A stretch of DNA of 64,000 bases from NCBI GenBank assembly GCA_963749605.1, contig CAVVNN010000002.1:1054001-1118000 (forward strand), given 5' to 3'. Below, in pieces: positions 38,084 through 48,307 of the stretch (positions are counted from its first letter, which is position 1; the number at the start of each line of letters is the position of its first letter). Under the pieces are notes generated by a model. The model ran no database searches. It saw only the letters and a list, made by a program, of their open reading frames with translations, and was not told the origin of the DNA. Origin of the DNA: CAVVNN01 sp963749605. Lineage in GTDB: Bacteria; Actinomycetota; Thermoleophilia; Solirubrobacterales; 70-9. The position numbers and the translations under genes are program-made.

Positions 38084-41025
38084 ATGCTCGCCTTGGCCGA
38101 CGCGCAGGAACGTGCAGTCCTCCACAACGGCGGCCCGTTGCTCGTCGTCGGGGCGGCGGGCACCGGCAAGACCGAGGTGCTGGCACGGCGGCTCGCCCGC
38201 CTCGCCTCTGAGGGGACCCGCCCCGAGCGTGTCCTGGTCTTCGCCTCGACTCGGGCCACCGCGCGCCGGCTGCTCGAGCGCACCGAGGCGCTCCTGGACG
38301 GGCCTCTCGAGGAGCTCTGGATCGGCGACTGGAACACGCTCGGCGAACGGCTGCTGCGCGAGCACTCCGACGCGGCGGGCCTCAATCCCTTCTTCGACGT
38401 GCTCGGCCGGGCCGAGCGGCTGGCGATGCTGCTCGACCGCCTCGAGGAGCTGCCGCTGCGCCGCCACGAGATCCGCGGCAACCCGGCGGGGCTGCTCGCT
38501 CGCCTGCTGGAGCGGATGGACGCCTTCAAGGACGGCGCCGCCCGCGACCCCGAGCTGACGGAGCTGACGGTGGCCCACGACCGCATCCTCGCCGAGTCGG
38601 GCAACCTCGACCGCGGCGACGTCTTCCTCACCCTCAACAAGCTCCTGCACGAGCGCCCCGACATCCGCGCCGAGATCGCCGAGCGCTTCACCCACCTGAT
38701 GGTCGACGAGCTCGAGGACACCGCCACAGCCCAGCGATCCATCCTCGCGAATCTGGCCCGGGACAACCCGAACCACCTCTACGCCCTGGAGCAGAGAGTG
38801 AGCACCTCTCTCGCGGGTGGTGCGGGGGAAGGGGGGGTCGAGGACGACCCCGCCCGCAGCGCCCCCCCTTCCCCCGCGACAGGACCCGCGAGCCTCCGCG
38901 CCTGGTCTCTGTCCGTCCACCGCGACGCCGAGGTGATCGAGCTGGATCGGCGGTTCCGCGAGCCTCCGGTGCGGTTCTGGAGCTGTGGCAACGAGCGGGC
39001 GCAGGCCCAGGCGGTTGCCCGGGAGGTCGAGCACCTGATCGCCACGGGCACGGCGCCGGAAAAGATCTGCGTGGCTATCGGCGACCCGGCGCAACGGGGT
39101 GGGGCGGTCGCGGCGGCGATGGAGGAGCGCGGCATCCCCTTCCATCTCTCGGGGCCCGCCGCCCTCTTCCAGCGGCCCGAGGTGCGCGACGCGATCGCCT
39201 GGCTGCGCGTGCTCGCCGACCCCGACGACTCCGCGGCTGCGGCCCGAGCGCTCACGCGCCCTCCGATCGAGCTGCGCTCGGGGGACCTGGCGCGGCTGAC
39301 GACGATCTCACGGCGGCGCAAGCTCGACATGGTCGCGGCCTGCGAGGCGGCGCTCGACAGCCCCCAGATCCAACCCGAGGCGCGGGAGCGGATCCAGGCC
39401 TTCCTCAGGCTCTACGGCGCCGCCTCGGCGGCGCTGGAGGAGCGGCGTGCCGACGTCTTCGTGCGCCGGCTGATCGAGCGGGTGGGCCTGCGCCGGCAGC
39501 GGCTCTTCGCGGCCCAGCCGGAGGTCGCCGAGCGGCTGCTCGGCGCTCTCGCGACTCGCCGAGCTGGCCTCGACCTGGGCGCGGCGCGAGCCACACGGGT
39601 CCACCCGCGGCTTCGTCCGCTATCTCAGCGCGGTCGCCGAGGCCGGGGTCGAGCCGGCCGGCGGCGAGGAGCCGCCCTCGCCGGGAGCGGTGCTCGGCCT
39701 CGATCCAAGCGCCGTCAAGGGCATGGAGTTCGAACACGTCTTCGTGCTCGGCCTCGAGGGCGGCGGCGAGTGGGAGCGCATCGGCAGGCCTGCGCGCGCC
39801 GGCCTCGTCCTCTCTCGGGTCGAGCGAGATGGTGGCGAGCGTCCCTCCCGCTTCTACGAGGAGTCGCTCCTCGACGCCGGCGCGGTCGAGGAGGAGCTCA
39901 CGAGGAGGAGCTGTTCGGGCCCGCCGAGGGGCTGCACGCCACCTACCGGACGCTGCGCGAGGAGGTGCTGGAGGCGTCTTGGAAGGCGGGGCGGGAGCTC
40001 TCGGAGCCGCGGCTCGACACCGCGGTCGACGTCAACCGGGCGATCGCCCGTTACCTGGAGCTGCTGAAGCTGGCAGCGCTGGCGCAGCGGCCGGGCGACG
40101 AGGCGACGGCGGAGGCGATCGAGGCGGTCAACGGGCTGCTGCGCCAGGTCGCGACCGCCCGAGCAGCAGGCCGAGCTCGACGCCTCCACGCTCGACGCCT
40201 ACCTGCTCGACTCCGAGCGCGAGCGCGGCCGGCGGCGCGAGCTGATCGCCGCCCGCGAGGAGCCCTCGCTGGAGGCCTTCCTGCCTCGCCGCGGCGACGG
40301 CGCGCTCAGCCTCTCCGCCTCCGACCTCGACCTCTACCTGACCTGCCCGCTGAAGTACAAGTTCGCGCGCGTCTTCGGCATCCCGCAGGAGCCGACGATC
40401 AACCAGCGCTTCGGCATCCTCGTCCACAACGTCCTGGAGCGCTTCCACAAGGAGGCGGGCGGCGAGGACGAGGATGGGCAGCAGCGCCTGACCCACCTCT
40501 TCGAGGCCGGTTGGCGGCGGTCCGGCTTCGGCTCCAGCGACGACGAGCTCCAGTTCCGCGACCGCGCGCGCGAGGCGATGCGCCTCTACTGGGAGCGCGA
40601 GAGCGTCGCCGAGGGGGAGCCGGTCTGGCTCGAGCGCAAGTTCGACATCCGCATCGGCGAGCACCACGTGCGCGGCCGCGTCGACCGGGTCGACCGCCTT
40701 CCCGACGGCGACCACGAGCTGATCGACTACAAGACCGGCGAGCGCAAGAGCGAAGCCGACCTCGAGAGCGACCTGCAGCTCGCCCTCTACCGCCTCGCCG
40801 CGCGCGAGGCCTGGGACCTCGACGCCAGCACTGGCAGCTACTACTACGTGCTCGACGGCGAGAAGGTGGCGGCGCCGACCAAGCCCGACGACGCCGAGCG
40901 GGTCGAGCGCACCGTGCTTGCAGGTCGGCGAGGGAGTGCTCGGCCAGGACTTCGAGCCGCGCCCCTCGCCGACGGTCTGCAGCTGGTGCGACTACCGGCT
41001 GATCTGCCCGGCGGCGGAGAGCTGA
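38084..41025 (+). CDS. UvrD/AdnB-like helicase with C-terminal iron-sulfur RecB nuclease domain (four frameshifts)
   Basis: About 980 residues when joined across four indels. N-terminal helicase: Walker A GAAGTGKTEVLARR; Walker B LMVDELEDTATAQ, where most UvrD proteins have DEFQD; later AVKGMEFEHVFVLGLEGG. C-terminal nuclease: LYLTCPLKYKFARVFG (first cluster Cys), GRVDRVDRL, LIDYKTGE (catalytic motif), and CSWCDYRLIC (CxxCx5C), the four-cysteine 4Fe-4S arrangement of AddB/Cas4/AdnB nucleases. Likely role: end resection or recombination repair. Frame changes lie near 39,552 (+1), 39,902 (-1), 40,159 (+1) and 40,920 (+1). Motifs resume in frame each time, so sequence error is more likely than decay. 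Confidence 0.85.
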
Positions 41026-41032
41026 GCGAAGC

Positions 41033-41907
41033 TCAGTTCTTCTCGCGGCCGCGCTGGCGGAGGAAGTGCTGGAACTCGCGGGCGATCGTGTCCGCGGAGG
41101 GCAGGTCCTCACCGTCCTCGCCGAGCTGCTCGGCCTGTTCGGCCTCGATCCGCGCCGACCAGCTCCTCGATCTCGGGGTTGGCGGCGACGGCGCGGCCGA
41201 TCTGCTCTTCGTAGCTGCGTCGTTTCCTCCTCCAGCTCGGAGGCGTCGACGGCGATCCCGGTCAGCCCCTCGAGCCGGCGCAGCAGCGCCAGCGCGGCCT
41301 TCGGGTTGGGCACGGCGGCGACGTAGTGGGGAACCGCCGCCCAGAGCGAGGCGGAGCTCATGCCGACCTGGCGGCAGCAGTCGTGGACGACGCCGACGAT
41401 CCCGGTCGGGCCCCTCGTAGCTGGAGCGCTGCAGGTCGAGCTCCTCGACCAGCTCCTCGTCGGAGGCGAGCCCGGTGATCGGGACCGGCAGGGTGTGGGA
41501 GACCTCGGCGATCAGGGCGCCCATCGTGATCACCATCTCGACCCCGAGCGCGTCGGCGGCGGTGGCGATCGTCTCCGAGAAGGTGCGCCAGCGCAGGTTC
41601 GGCTCGGTGCCGTCGAGCAGGACCAGGTCGCGGTCGGCGCCGGGACCCGGGCGGCGATCAGGTTGTTCTCCGGCCAGTCGATCCTGCGCGCCTGGCCCTC
41701 GGTGAGGGTGATCGTCGGCCGGGTCGCCTGGAAGTCGAAGTACTCCTCGGGGTCGACCTGGGCGATCAGCTCGGCGTCGAGCGACTCGGCGACCGTCGAC
41801 AGCGCGGTCGAGGCGGCCGCGGCGGCGTCGTTCCAGCCGCGAAACGAGCAGACGAGGATCGGGGAGCGAAGCTGGGGAAGATCGCCTTCCCAGGTCAGTG
41901 AATCCAC
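41033..41907 (-). CDS. PAC2-family protein (proteasome assembly chaperone-like; four frameshifts)
   Basis: Begins with GTG at 41907 (VDSLTWEGDLPQLRSPILV) and reads, across indels near 41,640, 41,408, 41,213 and 41,157, through FRGWNDAAAAASTALS, LVLLDGTEPNLRW, VITMGALIAEVSHTLPVPITG, YEEQIGRAVAANPEIEELV to FLRQRGREKN. About 290 residues, a typical actinobacterial PAC2/DUF75 length. These proteins are linked to proteasome-type assembly in actinobacteria, though function is not settled. It converges on the helicase-nuclease gene with 7 bp between stops. Confidence 0.82.
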
Positions 41908-41953
41908 CCTTTTGAGACTACCGATGGGGCGCCGGCGCGCCGGCCGGACCTCC

Positions 41954-42325
41954 CTACGCGGGGGGGCGCAGGGCGCGCCGCACGAGCTGCAGGGCCATGA
42001 GCAGCGCCAGCGCTGCGAAGGAGAGCTGAAGGACGCGCTCGGAGACCTGGTTGGCGATGCCGACGCCGATCAGCACGCCGAGCGGCGAGAGGACGCCGAT
42101 CAGCACCGCGTTGCGGACGTCGACGTTGCCGTAGGAGCTCTGGCGGTAGGCGCCGACCAGGGCGACGATGACGATCATCAGCAGCGAGGTCGACTCGCCC
42201 TCGACCTGGGAGAGGCCGAGGAAGATCGTCAGCGCGGGGACGAAGAGGACGCCGCCGCCGACGCCGACCAGGCCGCCGGCGAGCCCGCCGGCGACCGCGA
42301 TCAGGGCGGCGAGGAGCTCGTTCAC
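41954..42325 (-). CDS. TauE/SafE-family membrane protein, half-size (second half)
   Basis: 123 residues from a GTG at 42325 (VNELLAALIAVAGGLAGGLVGVGGG), overlapping the stop of the upstream half by 4 bp (GTGA). Glycine motif GLVGVGGGVLFVPAL and about four helices match one repeat of TauE/SafE anion exporters, which normally carry two such repeats in a 250-residue chain. Probably works as a heterodimer with the upstream gene. Substrate (sulfite, sulfoacetate or other anion) unknown. Confidence 0.78.
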   Translation of the reverse strand: MNELLAALIAVAGGLAGGLVGVGGGVLFVPALTIFLGLSQVEGESTSLLMIVIVALVGAYRQSSYGNVDVRNAVLIGVLSPLGVLIGVGIANQVSERVLQLSFAALALLMALQLVRRALRPPA

Positions 42326-42688
42326 GATAGGACCAGCTCGATCGCGATCGCGACCAGCAGGGCGGCGAAGAGGAACGAGACGGCGCGCTGGGGGATCCGC
42401 TGCTGGATCGCGGTCCCGACCACGACGCCGCCGACCGCGGGGATCGCGAGCAGCAGGCCGGTGACGACGTGGACGTTGCCGTAGATGCCCCCCTGCGCGA
42501 GCGCGCCGAGGAGCGCCGATCAGGACGATCGCGGCGAGGCTGGTGCCGGTCGCGAGCCGCTCGCCGTAGCCGAACCAGAGGATCAGCAGGGGCACGATGA
42601 CCGTGCCGCCGCCGACGCCGAAGAGACCGCTGAAGACGCCGGCCGCGGTGCCGATCGCCGCGAGCTTCAGGGTCTCGTTCGAGGGCAT
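42322..42688 (-). CDS. TauE/SafE-family membrane protein, half-size (first half, one frameshift)
   Basis: About 121 residues from the ATG at 42688: MPSNETLKLAAIGTAAG, then GVFSGLFGVGGGTVIVPLL, the first-repeat glycine motif. One extra base near 42,517 breaks the frame; after it the sequence continues ALAQGGIYGNVHVVTGLLLA and ends AIAIELVLS at a TGA (42322-42324). The extra base makes the two genes appear as one 735-bp open frame, but the real layout is two overlapping half-size genes. Confidence 0.75.
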
Positions 42689-42729
42689 CGGCTGGCTCGC
42701 GGAAGCACGGTGCGGCGATACTAGATGCC

Positions 42730-43553
42730 GTGTCTCGCGAAATCGAGACAGGGGATGACGGCGCCGGCCGGCGACTGCTGGCGCCGCTCCGCGCCGACCC
42801 GTCGCGGACGGCGATCCTCACCGACGTCGACGGGACCCTGGCCCCGATCGTCGAGCGGCCCGAGCAGGCGGCGGTGCCGGAGGCCGCGCCGAGCGCGCTG
42901 GCCGAGCTGAGCGAGCGCTTCGGCCTGGTCGGCTGCATCTCCGGCCGCCGCGCGAAGGAGGCGCGGCGGCTGGTCGGGGTCGACGGAATCGCCTACGCCG
43001 GCAACCACGGGCTCGAGCTCCTGCTGCCCGGGCGAGGAGGAGCCGCGCCTGGATCCCTCGCTTGACGGGCGCGAGGCGGACGCGGCGAACTTCGTCGCCG
43101 GGCTCGATCCCGAGAAGCTGGCAGGCCGCGGAACTGCGACTCGAGGACAAGGGCCCGATCCAGGCCCTGCACTGGCGCGGCGCCGACGACGAGCGAACCG
43201 CCGATGCCCGCGCCCACGAGATCGCCGCCGCCGCCGGCCGCGCCGGCTTGGAACCGCATTGGGGACGCAAGGTGCTGGAGCTGCGCCCGGTCGGAGGAGG
43301 CGGAAAGGATGCCGCGGTGGCGGCGTTGCTGGCAGCGGACGGAGTCACCGTGGCCGTCTATGCCGGTGACGACCGCACCGACCTCGACGCCTTCCGCCGG
43401 CTCCGCGAGCTGCGTGAGGTCGGCGATTTGAAGAGCGCGCTCTGTGTCGGCATCTCCTCCCCGGAGGCGCCGCCAGAGCTGGCCGAGGAATCCGACCTAA
43501 CCGTCGACGGGCCCGACGGCTGGGTGGAGATCCTCCGGTCCTTGGCGGAGTAG
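42730..43553 (+). CDS. otsB: Trehalose-6-phosphate phosphatase (two frameshifts)
   Basis: About 270 residues from the GTG at 42730. HAD motifs: ILTDVDGTLAPI (nucleophile Asp), GCISGRRAKEARRLVG, YAGNHGLELL, GGGKDAAVAALL (Lys), YAGDDRTDLDAFRRL (metal Asp). Dephosphorylates trehalose-6-phosphate to trehalose. Single extra bases near 43,031 and 43,121 break the frame; EEEPRLDPSLDGRE bridges the first. OtsA is not in the window. It starts 41 bp from the divergent TauE-like pair. Confidence 0.88.
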
Positions 43554-43557
43554 GCCG

Positions 43558-44071
43558 GTGCCCTACACCGACCTGCTCCGCGTCACCGTCTTCCTGACCG
43601 GCGCCGAGGCCACCGCCCTCGCCGCGGTCACGGCGGTGGCCGCCAACCGCGACGGCGACACCACGACGATCCTCGTCGCGGCTGCCTGGTGGCTGGTCGC
43701 CCTCACGCTGGGCTTCTACCTGGGCCGCCCAGCCCGCGCCGCCGAGGGCGTTCGCGACGCCCTCGGCCGACGCCCGCACAGCGACCTCCCTCCCCCAGGA
43801 CACCCCGGCCCGCATCGCCCTCGGCCGTCTCTGGCCGATCGCCGTGACGGCAGTGGCCGCCGGCGCCCTCGGCGTCTTCTTCCCCGGCGTGGCGGCGATC
43901 GGAGCCGGCTACGCCCTCCTCGTCTCCCTCGCCTGGCACACCCGCGAGGCCGCCGTCCTCGCCATCGAGCAACGCGACGGAGTCAAGTTCTACGTCGTCC
44001 CGAATTCAGCTTTAAGGCCAATCGAGCTAGTACGCACCCCGGGACTTCGTTCAGACCGCCTCAGCCCGTAA
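43558..44071 (+). CDS. Hypothetical integral membrane protein (one frameshift)
   Basis: About 170 residues from a GTG at 43558, 4 bp after the phosphatase. Four helices: TGAEATALAAVTAVA, ILVAAAWWLVALTLGFYLG, LWPIAVTAVAAGALGVFF, IGAGYALLVSLAWHTR. An extra base near 43,763 breaks the frame in the cytoplasmic loop. It ends FYVVPNSALRPIELVRTPG-like, a short positively charged tail. No family recognised; probably co-transcribed with otsB. Confidence 0.65.
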
Positions 44072-44089
44072 AGAGAGTCGGGGACTCTC

Positions 44090-45821
44090 CTACCGCTTGA
44101 GCAGCCGCGCGAAGTCCCGCCAATTGCGGGTGTTGGCGATGTCGGCGGCCGTCAGCCAGGCGCGACGGGCGGTGGCGACCGCGTAGGCCATGTTGTCGAG
44201 GGTGTCGACGCCGTGGGCGTCGGTGTTGAGGACGATCGTCACGCCCGCCTCGGCGGCGAGGCGGGCGTGGCTGCTCGGAGAGGTCGCGGCGGTTCGGGTT
44301 GCCGTTGATCTCCAGCATCGTGCCGGTCGCGGGCCGCCGCCTCGACGACCGCCTCGACGTCGATCCCATAGGGCTCGCGGCGGCCGATCAGGCGGCCGGT
44401 CAGGTGGCCGATGCAGTCGACGCGGGGGTTCTCGATCGCGGCCAGGACGCGCTCGGTCATCTCCGTCTCGGAGATCGAGAACGAGGTGTGGACGCTGGCG
44501 ACGACCCAGTCGAGCGCTTCGAGCGAGGTCGTCGGGGTAGTCGAGGGCGCCGTCGAGGTCGATGTTGACCTCGGAGCCGGCGAGGAGGCGGAAGCCGCGT
44601 TTGCCCTTGTTCCAGTGCGCGGATCTCCTCGATCCGCTGCCAGAGGCGCTCCGCGGTGACGTGGTCGCCGAAGCCGTGGCTGGCGGAGTGGTCGGTGATC
44701 GCCAGGTAGGCGTAGCCGCGCGCGCGCGCCGCCGTCGCCATCTCCTCCAGCGTGTTGCGGCCGTCGGAGAGGGTGGTGTGGGAGTGGAGGTCGCCGCGGA
44801 CGTCGTCGAGCGCGACCAGGTCGGGCAGCTTCCCCTCGCGCGCGGCCTTCAGCTCGCCGCGTCCCTCGCGCAGCTCGGGCTCGATGTAGGCGTAGCCGAG
44901 GCGCTCGTAGACGGCCTCCTCGCGTCTCGCAGAGCTCGACCTTCGCCGCTCTCGGTGTCGGTGATCCCGTGCTCGGAGACGGAGAGGCCGCGGGCGACCG
45001 CTTCTTCGCGCAGCTGCACGTTGTGGGCCTGGGAGCCGGTGAAGTGCTGGAGCAGGTTGCCGAAGGCGGCCGGCGGGACGATCCGCAGGTCGACCGAGAC
45101 GCCGTTGTGGGTCTGGGCGCGGACGCCGTTGGAGCCGGGGGTGCCCGCGGCGGCGATCAGCGGGTGGGCGGCGAGGTGCTCGGCGAGCGCGGCGGGTTCC
45201 TCGGCGGTGGCGATCAGGTCGATGTCCTTGCAGGTCTCGGCCCAGCGCCGGACCGAGCCGGCCACCTCGACCCGGTTGGCGGCCGGATGCTCGCGCAGCG
45301 CCGCCGCCAGCTCCTCGGCGATCGGCCGGACCGCCGAGAGCAGCAGGCGCCCCGGACCCTCGCCGGGCTCGCCGAGCCGCTCGAGCGCCGCCAGCACGTT
45401 TTCCTCGACCTTCGGGCCGAGGCCCTTCAGCTCGCGGATCCGCTGCGCCTCCGCCGCCGCCTCCAGGTCCTCCAGCGAGGCGACGCCCGAGCTCGTCGAA
45501 GAGCCGTCGCGCTGTCTTCGCCCCGAGCCCGGGCACCCGCGTCACCTCGATCAGGGTCGGCGGGAACTTCGCCTTCAGCTTCGCCGCGGCCGGGATCTCG
45601 CCGGTCTCCAGCAGCGCGTCGATCTTTTCCGCCAGCGTCTTGCCGACGCCGGGGATCTCGGTCGCCCGCCCGGCGGCTGCCAGCTCGGCGACCGACACCG
45701 GGCTTTCGCGGATCGCCTTGGCGGCGGCGCCGTAGGCGAGCACCCTGTATTTGACGGCGCCGTCGAGCTCGTAGAGCACGCCCAGCTCGTCCAGCGCGGC
45801 GGCGATCTCGGCGTTGGTCAC
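44090..45821 (-). CDS. polX: DNA polymerase X family protein with PHP domain (about seven frameshifts)
   Basis: About 575 residues when joined. From the GTG at 45821: helix-hairpin-helix region (VTNAEIAAALDELG; TEIPGVGKTLAEKI; RVPGLGAKTARRLFDELG), nucleotidyltransferase (AGSVRRWAETCKDIDLIATA, SVDLRIVPP), then the PHP phosphoesterase (DLHSHTTLSDGRNTL; AITDHSASHGFG; TMLEINGNPNRRDLS; LNTDAHGVDTLDNM) ending at the TAG at 44090-44092. Bacterial PolX fills gaps in base-excision repair and has 3'-5' exonuclease activity. Indels near 45,491, 44,940, 44,927, 44,617, 44,527, 44,327 and 44,274, all consistent with single extra bases. Confidence 0.88.
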
Positions 45822-45893
45822 GCGATGCAAGTTAGTGGCCCGGCGCGATTCGCTCTTTAGCGGGCGTTTCGCCCGGCGAATAGCATCGAGAGG

Positions 45894-46667
45894 ATGCCCC
45901 AGTCCCCGACAACAGGCCAGGCCTGGCTGGTCCTGCCCACCTATAACGAGGCCGAGAACATCGAGGCGTTCGTCGCTGCCGTGCGCGAGAAGCTTCCGCC
46001 TCCGGCCCAGGTGCTGATCGTCGACGACAACTCGCCCGACGGCACCGGGAAGATCGCCGACCGGCTCGCCGAGCGCTACGACAACGTCAGCGTCCTGCAC
46101 CGTCCCGGCAAGGAAGGGCTCGGCCCCGCCTACCTCGCCGGCTTCCGCCATGTGCTGGCCGCGGGCGCCGGCCTCGTGATCGAGATGGACTCGGATTTCT
46201 CCCACGACCCCGCCTACCTGCCGCGGCTGCTGGAGGCGGCGAAGCGCGCCGACCTCGTGATCGGCTCGCGCTACGTGCCCGGCGGCGGGGTGACCGAGTG
46301 GAGCGTGCTGCGGCGGGCGATCAGCCGCGGCGGCAGCGCCTACGCGCGGCTCGTGCTCGGCGTCGGCGTGCACGACCTGACCGGGGGATTCAAGTGCTTC
46401 CGCCGCGAGGTGCTGGAGGCGATCGACCTCGACACGATCCAGGCCCGCGGCTACGCGTTTCAGGTGGAGATGACCTACCGCGCGATCCAGCTCGGGTTCA
46501 AGGTCATCGAGGTGCCGATCGTCTTCCGCGACCGCCAGGTCGGCTCCTCGAAGATGGACCGCTCGATCGTCGCCGAGGCGGTCTGGCGGGTTCCTCTCTT
46601 ACGCTTCAACGGGAAGCCCGCGAGAGAGCGGATCGCGACTGCCGAAAGGGGTCGCTATACTTTCTGA
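45894..46667 (+). CDS. Polyprenol-phosphate mannosyltransferase (Dpm1-like GT2)
   Basis: 257 residues. WLVLPTYNEAENIEAFV begins the GT2 fold; VDDNSPDGTG and EMDSDFSHDP (DxD) bind the nucleotide sugar and metal; GSRYVPGGGVTEWS and LTGGFKCFRREVL are typical of dolichol/polyprenol-phosphate mannose synthases. There is no membrane extension, as in the single-domain type. Supplies mannose on a lipid carrier for protein or lipoglycan mannosylation. Divergent from polX, spacer 72 bp. Confidence 0.92.
   Translation: MPQSPTTGQAWLVLPTYNEAENIEAFVAAVREKLPPPAQVLIVDDNSPDGTGKIADRLAERYDNVSVLHRPGKEGLGPAYLAGFRHVLAAGAGLVIEMDSDFSHDPAYLPRLLEAAKRADLVIGSRYVPGGGVTEWSVLRRAISRGGSAYARLVLGVGVHDLTGGFKCFRREVLEAIDLDTIQARGYAFQVEMTYRAIQLGFKVIEVPIVFRDRQVGSSKMDRSIVAEAVWRVPLLRFNGKPARERIATAERGRYTF
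46656..46661 (+). promoter_or_regulatory. -10 element of the thioredoxin gene
   Basis: TATACT at 46656-46661 lies inside the end of the upstream glycosyltransferase gene and would start RNA near 46,668, about 42 bases before the thioredoxin GTG. No consensus -35 is seen 17 bp upstream (TCGCGA), so an alternative or activator-dependent sigma is possible. Confidence 0.5.
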
Positions 46668-46709
46668 AGTAATGAGCGCTGAAACTCGAGACCCGGGAGA
46701 GCGATTCCA

Positions 46710-47036
46710 GTGACAGGCAAACTCCGCGACGTGACAGACGCCACCTTCAAGGCCGACGTGTTGGACGCCGAAGGTCCCGTTCTGGTCGATTTCTGGGCCC
46801 CCTGGTGCGGCCCCTGCCGCGTCGTCCATCCGGTCCTCGAGGAGATCGACGCCGAGCGCGACGACCTGACGATCCTCAGCATCAACGTCGACGAGAACCA
46901 GCAGACCGCGGCCCAGTACGAGGTCCTCTCGATCCCGACTCTGATCCTGTTCAAGGACGGGGCGATCGCGAAGAAGGTGATCGGGGCGATGCCGAAGCGG
47001 CGCCTCGAGGCCGAGCTGGAGCCGGCGCTCGCCTAG
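46710..47036 (+). CDS. trxA: Thioredoxin
   Basis: 108 residues from a GTG at 46710, with GGGAG upstream. Active site WAPWCGPC (Cys33, Cys36); conserved cis-Pro in SIPTLILFKDG. Reduces protein disulfides. No thioredoxin reductase is in the window. The next small tautomerase gene lies 24 bp downstream. Confidence 0.95.
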   Translation: MTGKLRDVTDATFKADVLDAEGPVLVDFWAPWCGPCRVVHPVLEEIDAERDDLTILSINVDENQQTAAQYEVLSIPTLILFKDGAIAKKVIGAMPKRRLEAELEPALA

Positions 47037-47060
47037 AGCGCCGCAACCCGAGCCGAACCG

Positions 47061-47240
47061 ATGCCGTTCGTCCACATCCACTGGTTCGAGGGGCGGACCG
47101 ACGAGCAGAAGGCGGAGATCGCCGAGCGGATCGAAGCGGCGCTGGTCGAGGTGGCCGGCGCCGCCCCCGAGCACTGCTGGGTGAAGTTCTCCGACTCCTC
47201 GAAATCCGACTTCATCATCGGCAAGCCGGCCGAGGACTGA
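47061..47240 (+). CDS. 4-oxalocrotonate tautomerase-like small protein
   Basis: 59 residues: MPFVHIHWFEGRTDEQKAEI then ERIEAALVEVAGAAPEHCWV and FSDSSKSDFIIGKPAED. Pro immediately after Met is the catalytic base of the tautomerase superfamily, and length fits the 4-OT monomer. It has HIHWFEGR where many have hIxxleGR. Same strand as thioredoxin, 24 bp downstream. It converges on the methyltransferase gene. Confidence 0.82.
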   Translation: MPFVHIHWFEGRTDEQKAEIAERIEAALVEVAGAAPEHCWVKFSDSSKSDFIIGKPAED

Positions 47241-47293
47241 GCTGACGTAACGCCTTGGCGGCGGTTCCGCGGAACCGGTCAGGCCGCCGGGCG

Positions 47294-48155
47294 CTAGGCG
47301 GTTGCCGAGGCGAGCAGCACCACGTTCGAGAAGCTCAGCGGCTTCGAGCCACCCCCCGCATCCGCTGCGGCCTGCGTGATCGCGTCCCAGGCCTCCTCCT
47401 GGGCCTCGCCTGCGTGCTGCTCGATCATCGCCCGGATCGGGGCGGCGATCGCCCTGATGTAGGCGGTGAAGTGCTCCGGGGAGTCGAACTCGAAGGTGAC
47501 CTCGTCCTGCTCCACGGCGACCTTCGAGAACCCACCTCCTTCGAGCAGCCCGCCGATGGCGGCGGGGGTGGGCCGGGAGAGGGGCCCGGGCGTTCCGGCC
47601 GGGGGCGGGGGCACGTCCAGCCGCTCCATCGTCGTCCTCATCGGAATCGAGAGGAAGGGGACCTGATCGGGCTCGCCCCACGAGGCTGATCGCCATCCGC
47701 GCGCCCGGCTTGAGGAAGCCTCGGATGCGCCCCGCGGCGGCCTCCGCGTCAGGCTCGAAGATGATTCCCCAGCGCGAGACGGCGGCGTCGAAGCTCGCCT
47801 GCGGAAAATCGAGGCTGGAGGCGTCCGACTCGATGAACTCGACGTTGCCCAAGCCGGCCGCCGCCGCGCGTTCACGCCCGAACGCGAGCATCTCGGCGGA
47901 GATGTCCGTGGCCACAACGCGGCCCTCCGGGCCGGCCTTACGCGCGGCGGTGAGCGCCGGCTCGCCATAGCCGGCGGCGACGTCCAGGACCCGGCTTCCC
48001 GACTGCACGCCGGCGAGCTCCACCAGCCGCTCGCTGATGTGCGCGTCTGCGCTGTCATTGAACTCGCTCCACTCCTTCCATCCCACCGCAGCAGAGTCCC
48101 AGTGCTTGTGCTGCGCCTCGCGGAAGTCGACCGGGTCGATCGCCTTGGATTCCAT
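47294..48155 (-). CDS. Class I SAM-dependent methyltransferase (one frameshift)
   Basis: About 285 residues. From the start at 48155: MESKAIDPVDFREAQHKHWD, the SAM-binding RVLDVAAGYGEPALTAAR (motif I), VATDISAEML, and DAAVSRWGIIFEPDAEAAAG. An extra base near 47,681 shifts the frame; it resumes as WGEPDQVPFLSIPMRTTMER and ends KPLSFSNVVLLASATA. UbiE-like fold; the methyl acceptor is unknown. Confidence 0.82.
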
Positions 48156-48307
48156 GCTCGCTCCTCCTTACCACCCCATCGCAGTGCACGGCGACGCTAA
48201 CCGATTCGGGTCACGCGAGCGCGTCAACCACCGCGCCCGCGCTCCTGCATTGGACGATTGGCGGTTTCGCTCGGAGGGCCAGCGTCTACCTGGCGGGGGC
48301 TGCGTGC

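Noticed and set aside
41954..42688. A single 244-codon TauE-like gene.
   Set aside because: Its middle third is a frameshifted Arg/Pro-rich stretch; corrected reading gives two overlapping half-size genes.
39500..47700. Treating the broken genes as pseudogenes or programmed frameshifts.
   Set aside because: Too many unrelated conserved genes in a row are hit by mostly +1 single-base events while motifs stay intact; no slippery site plus pseudoknot pattern is common to them.
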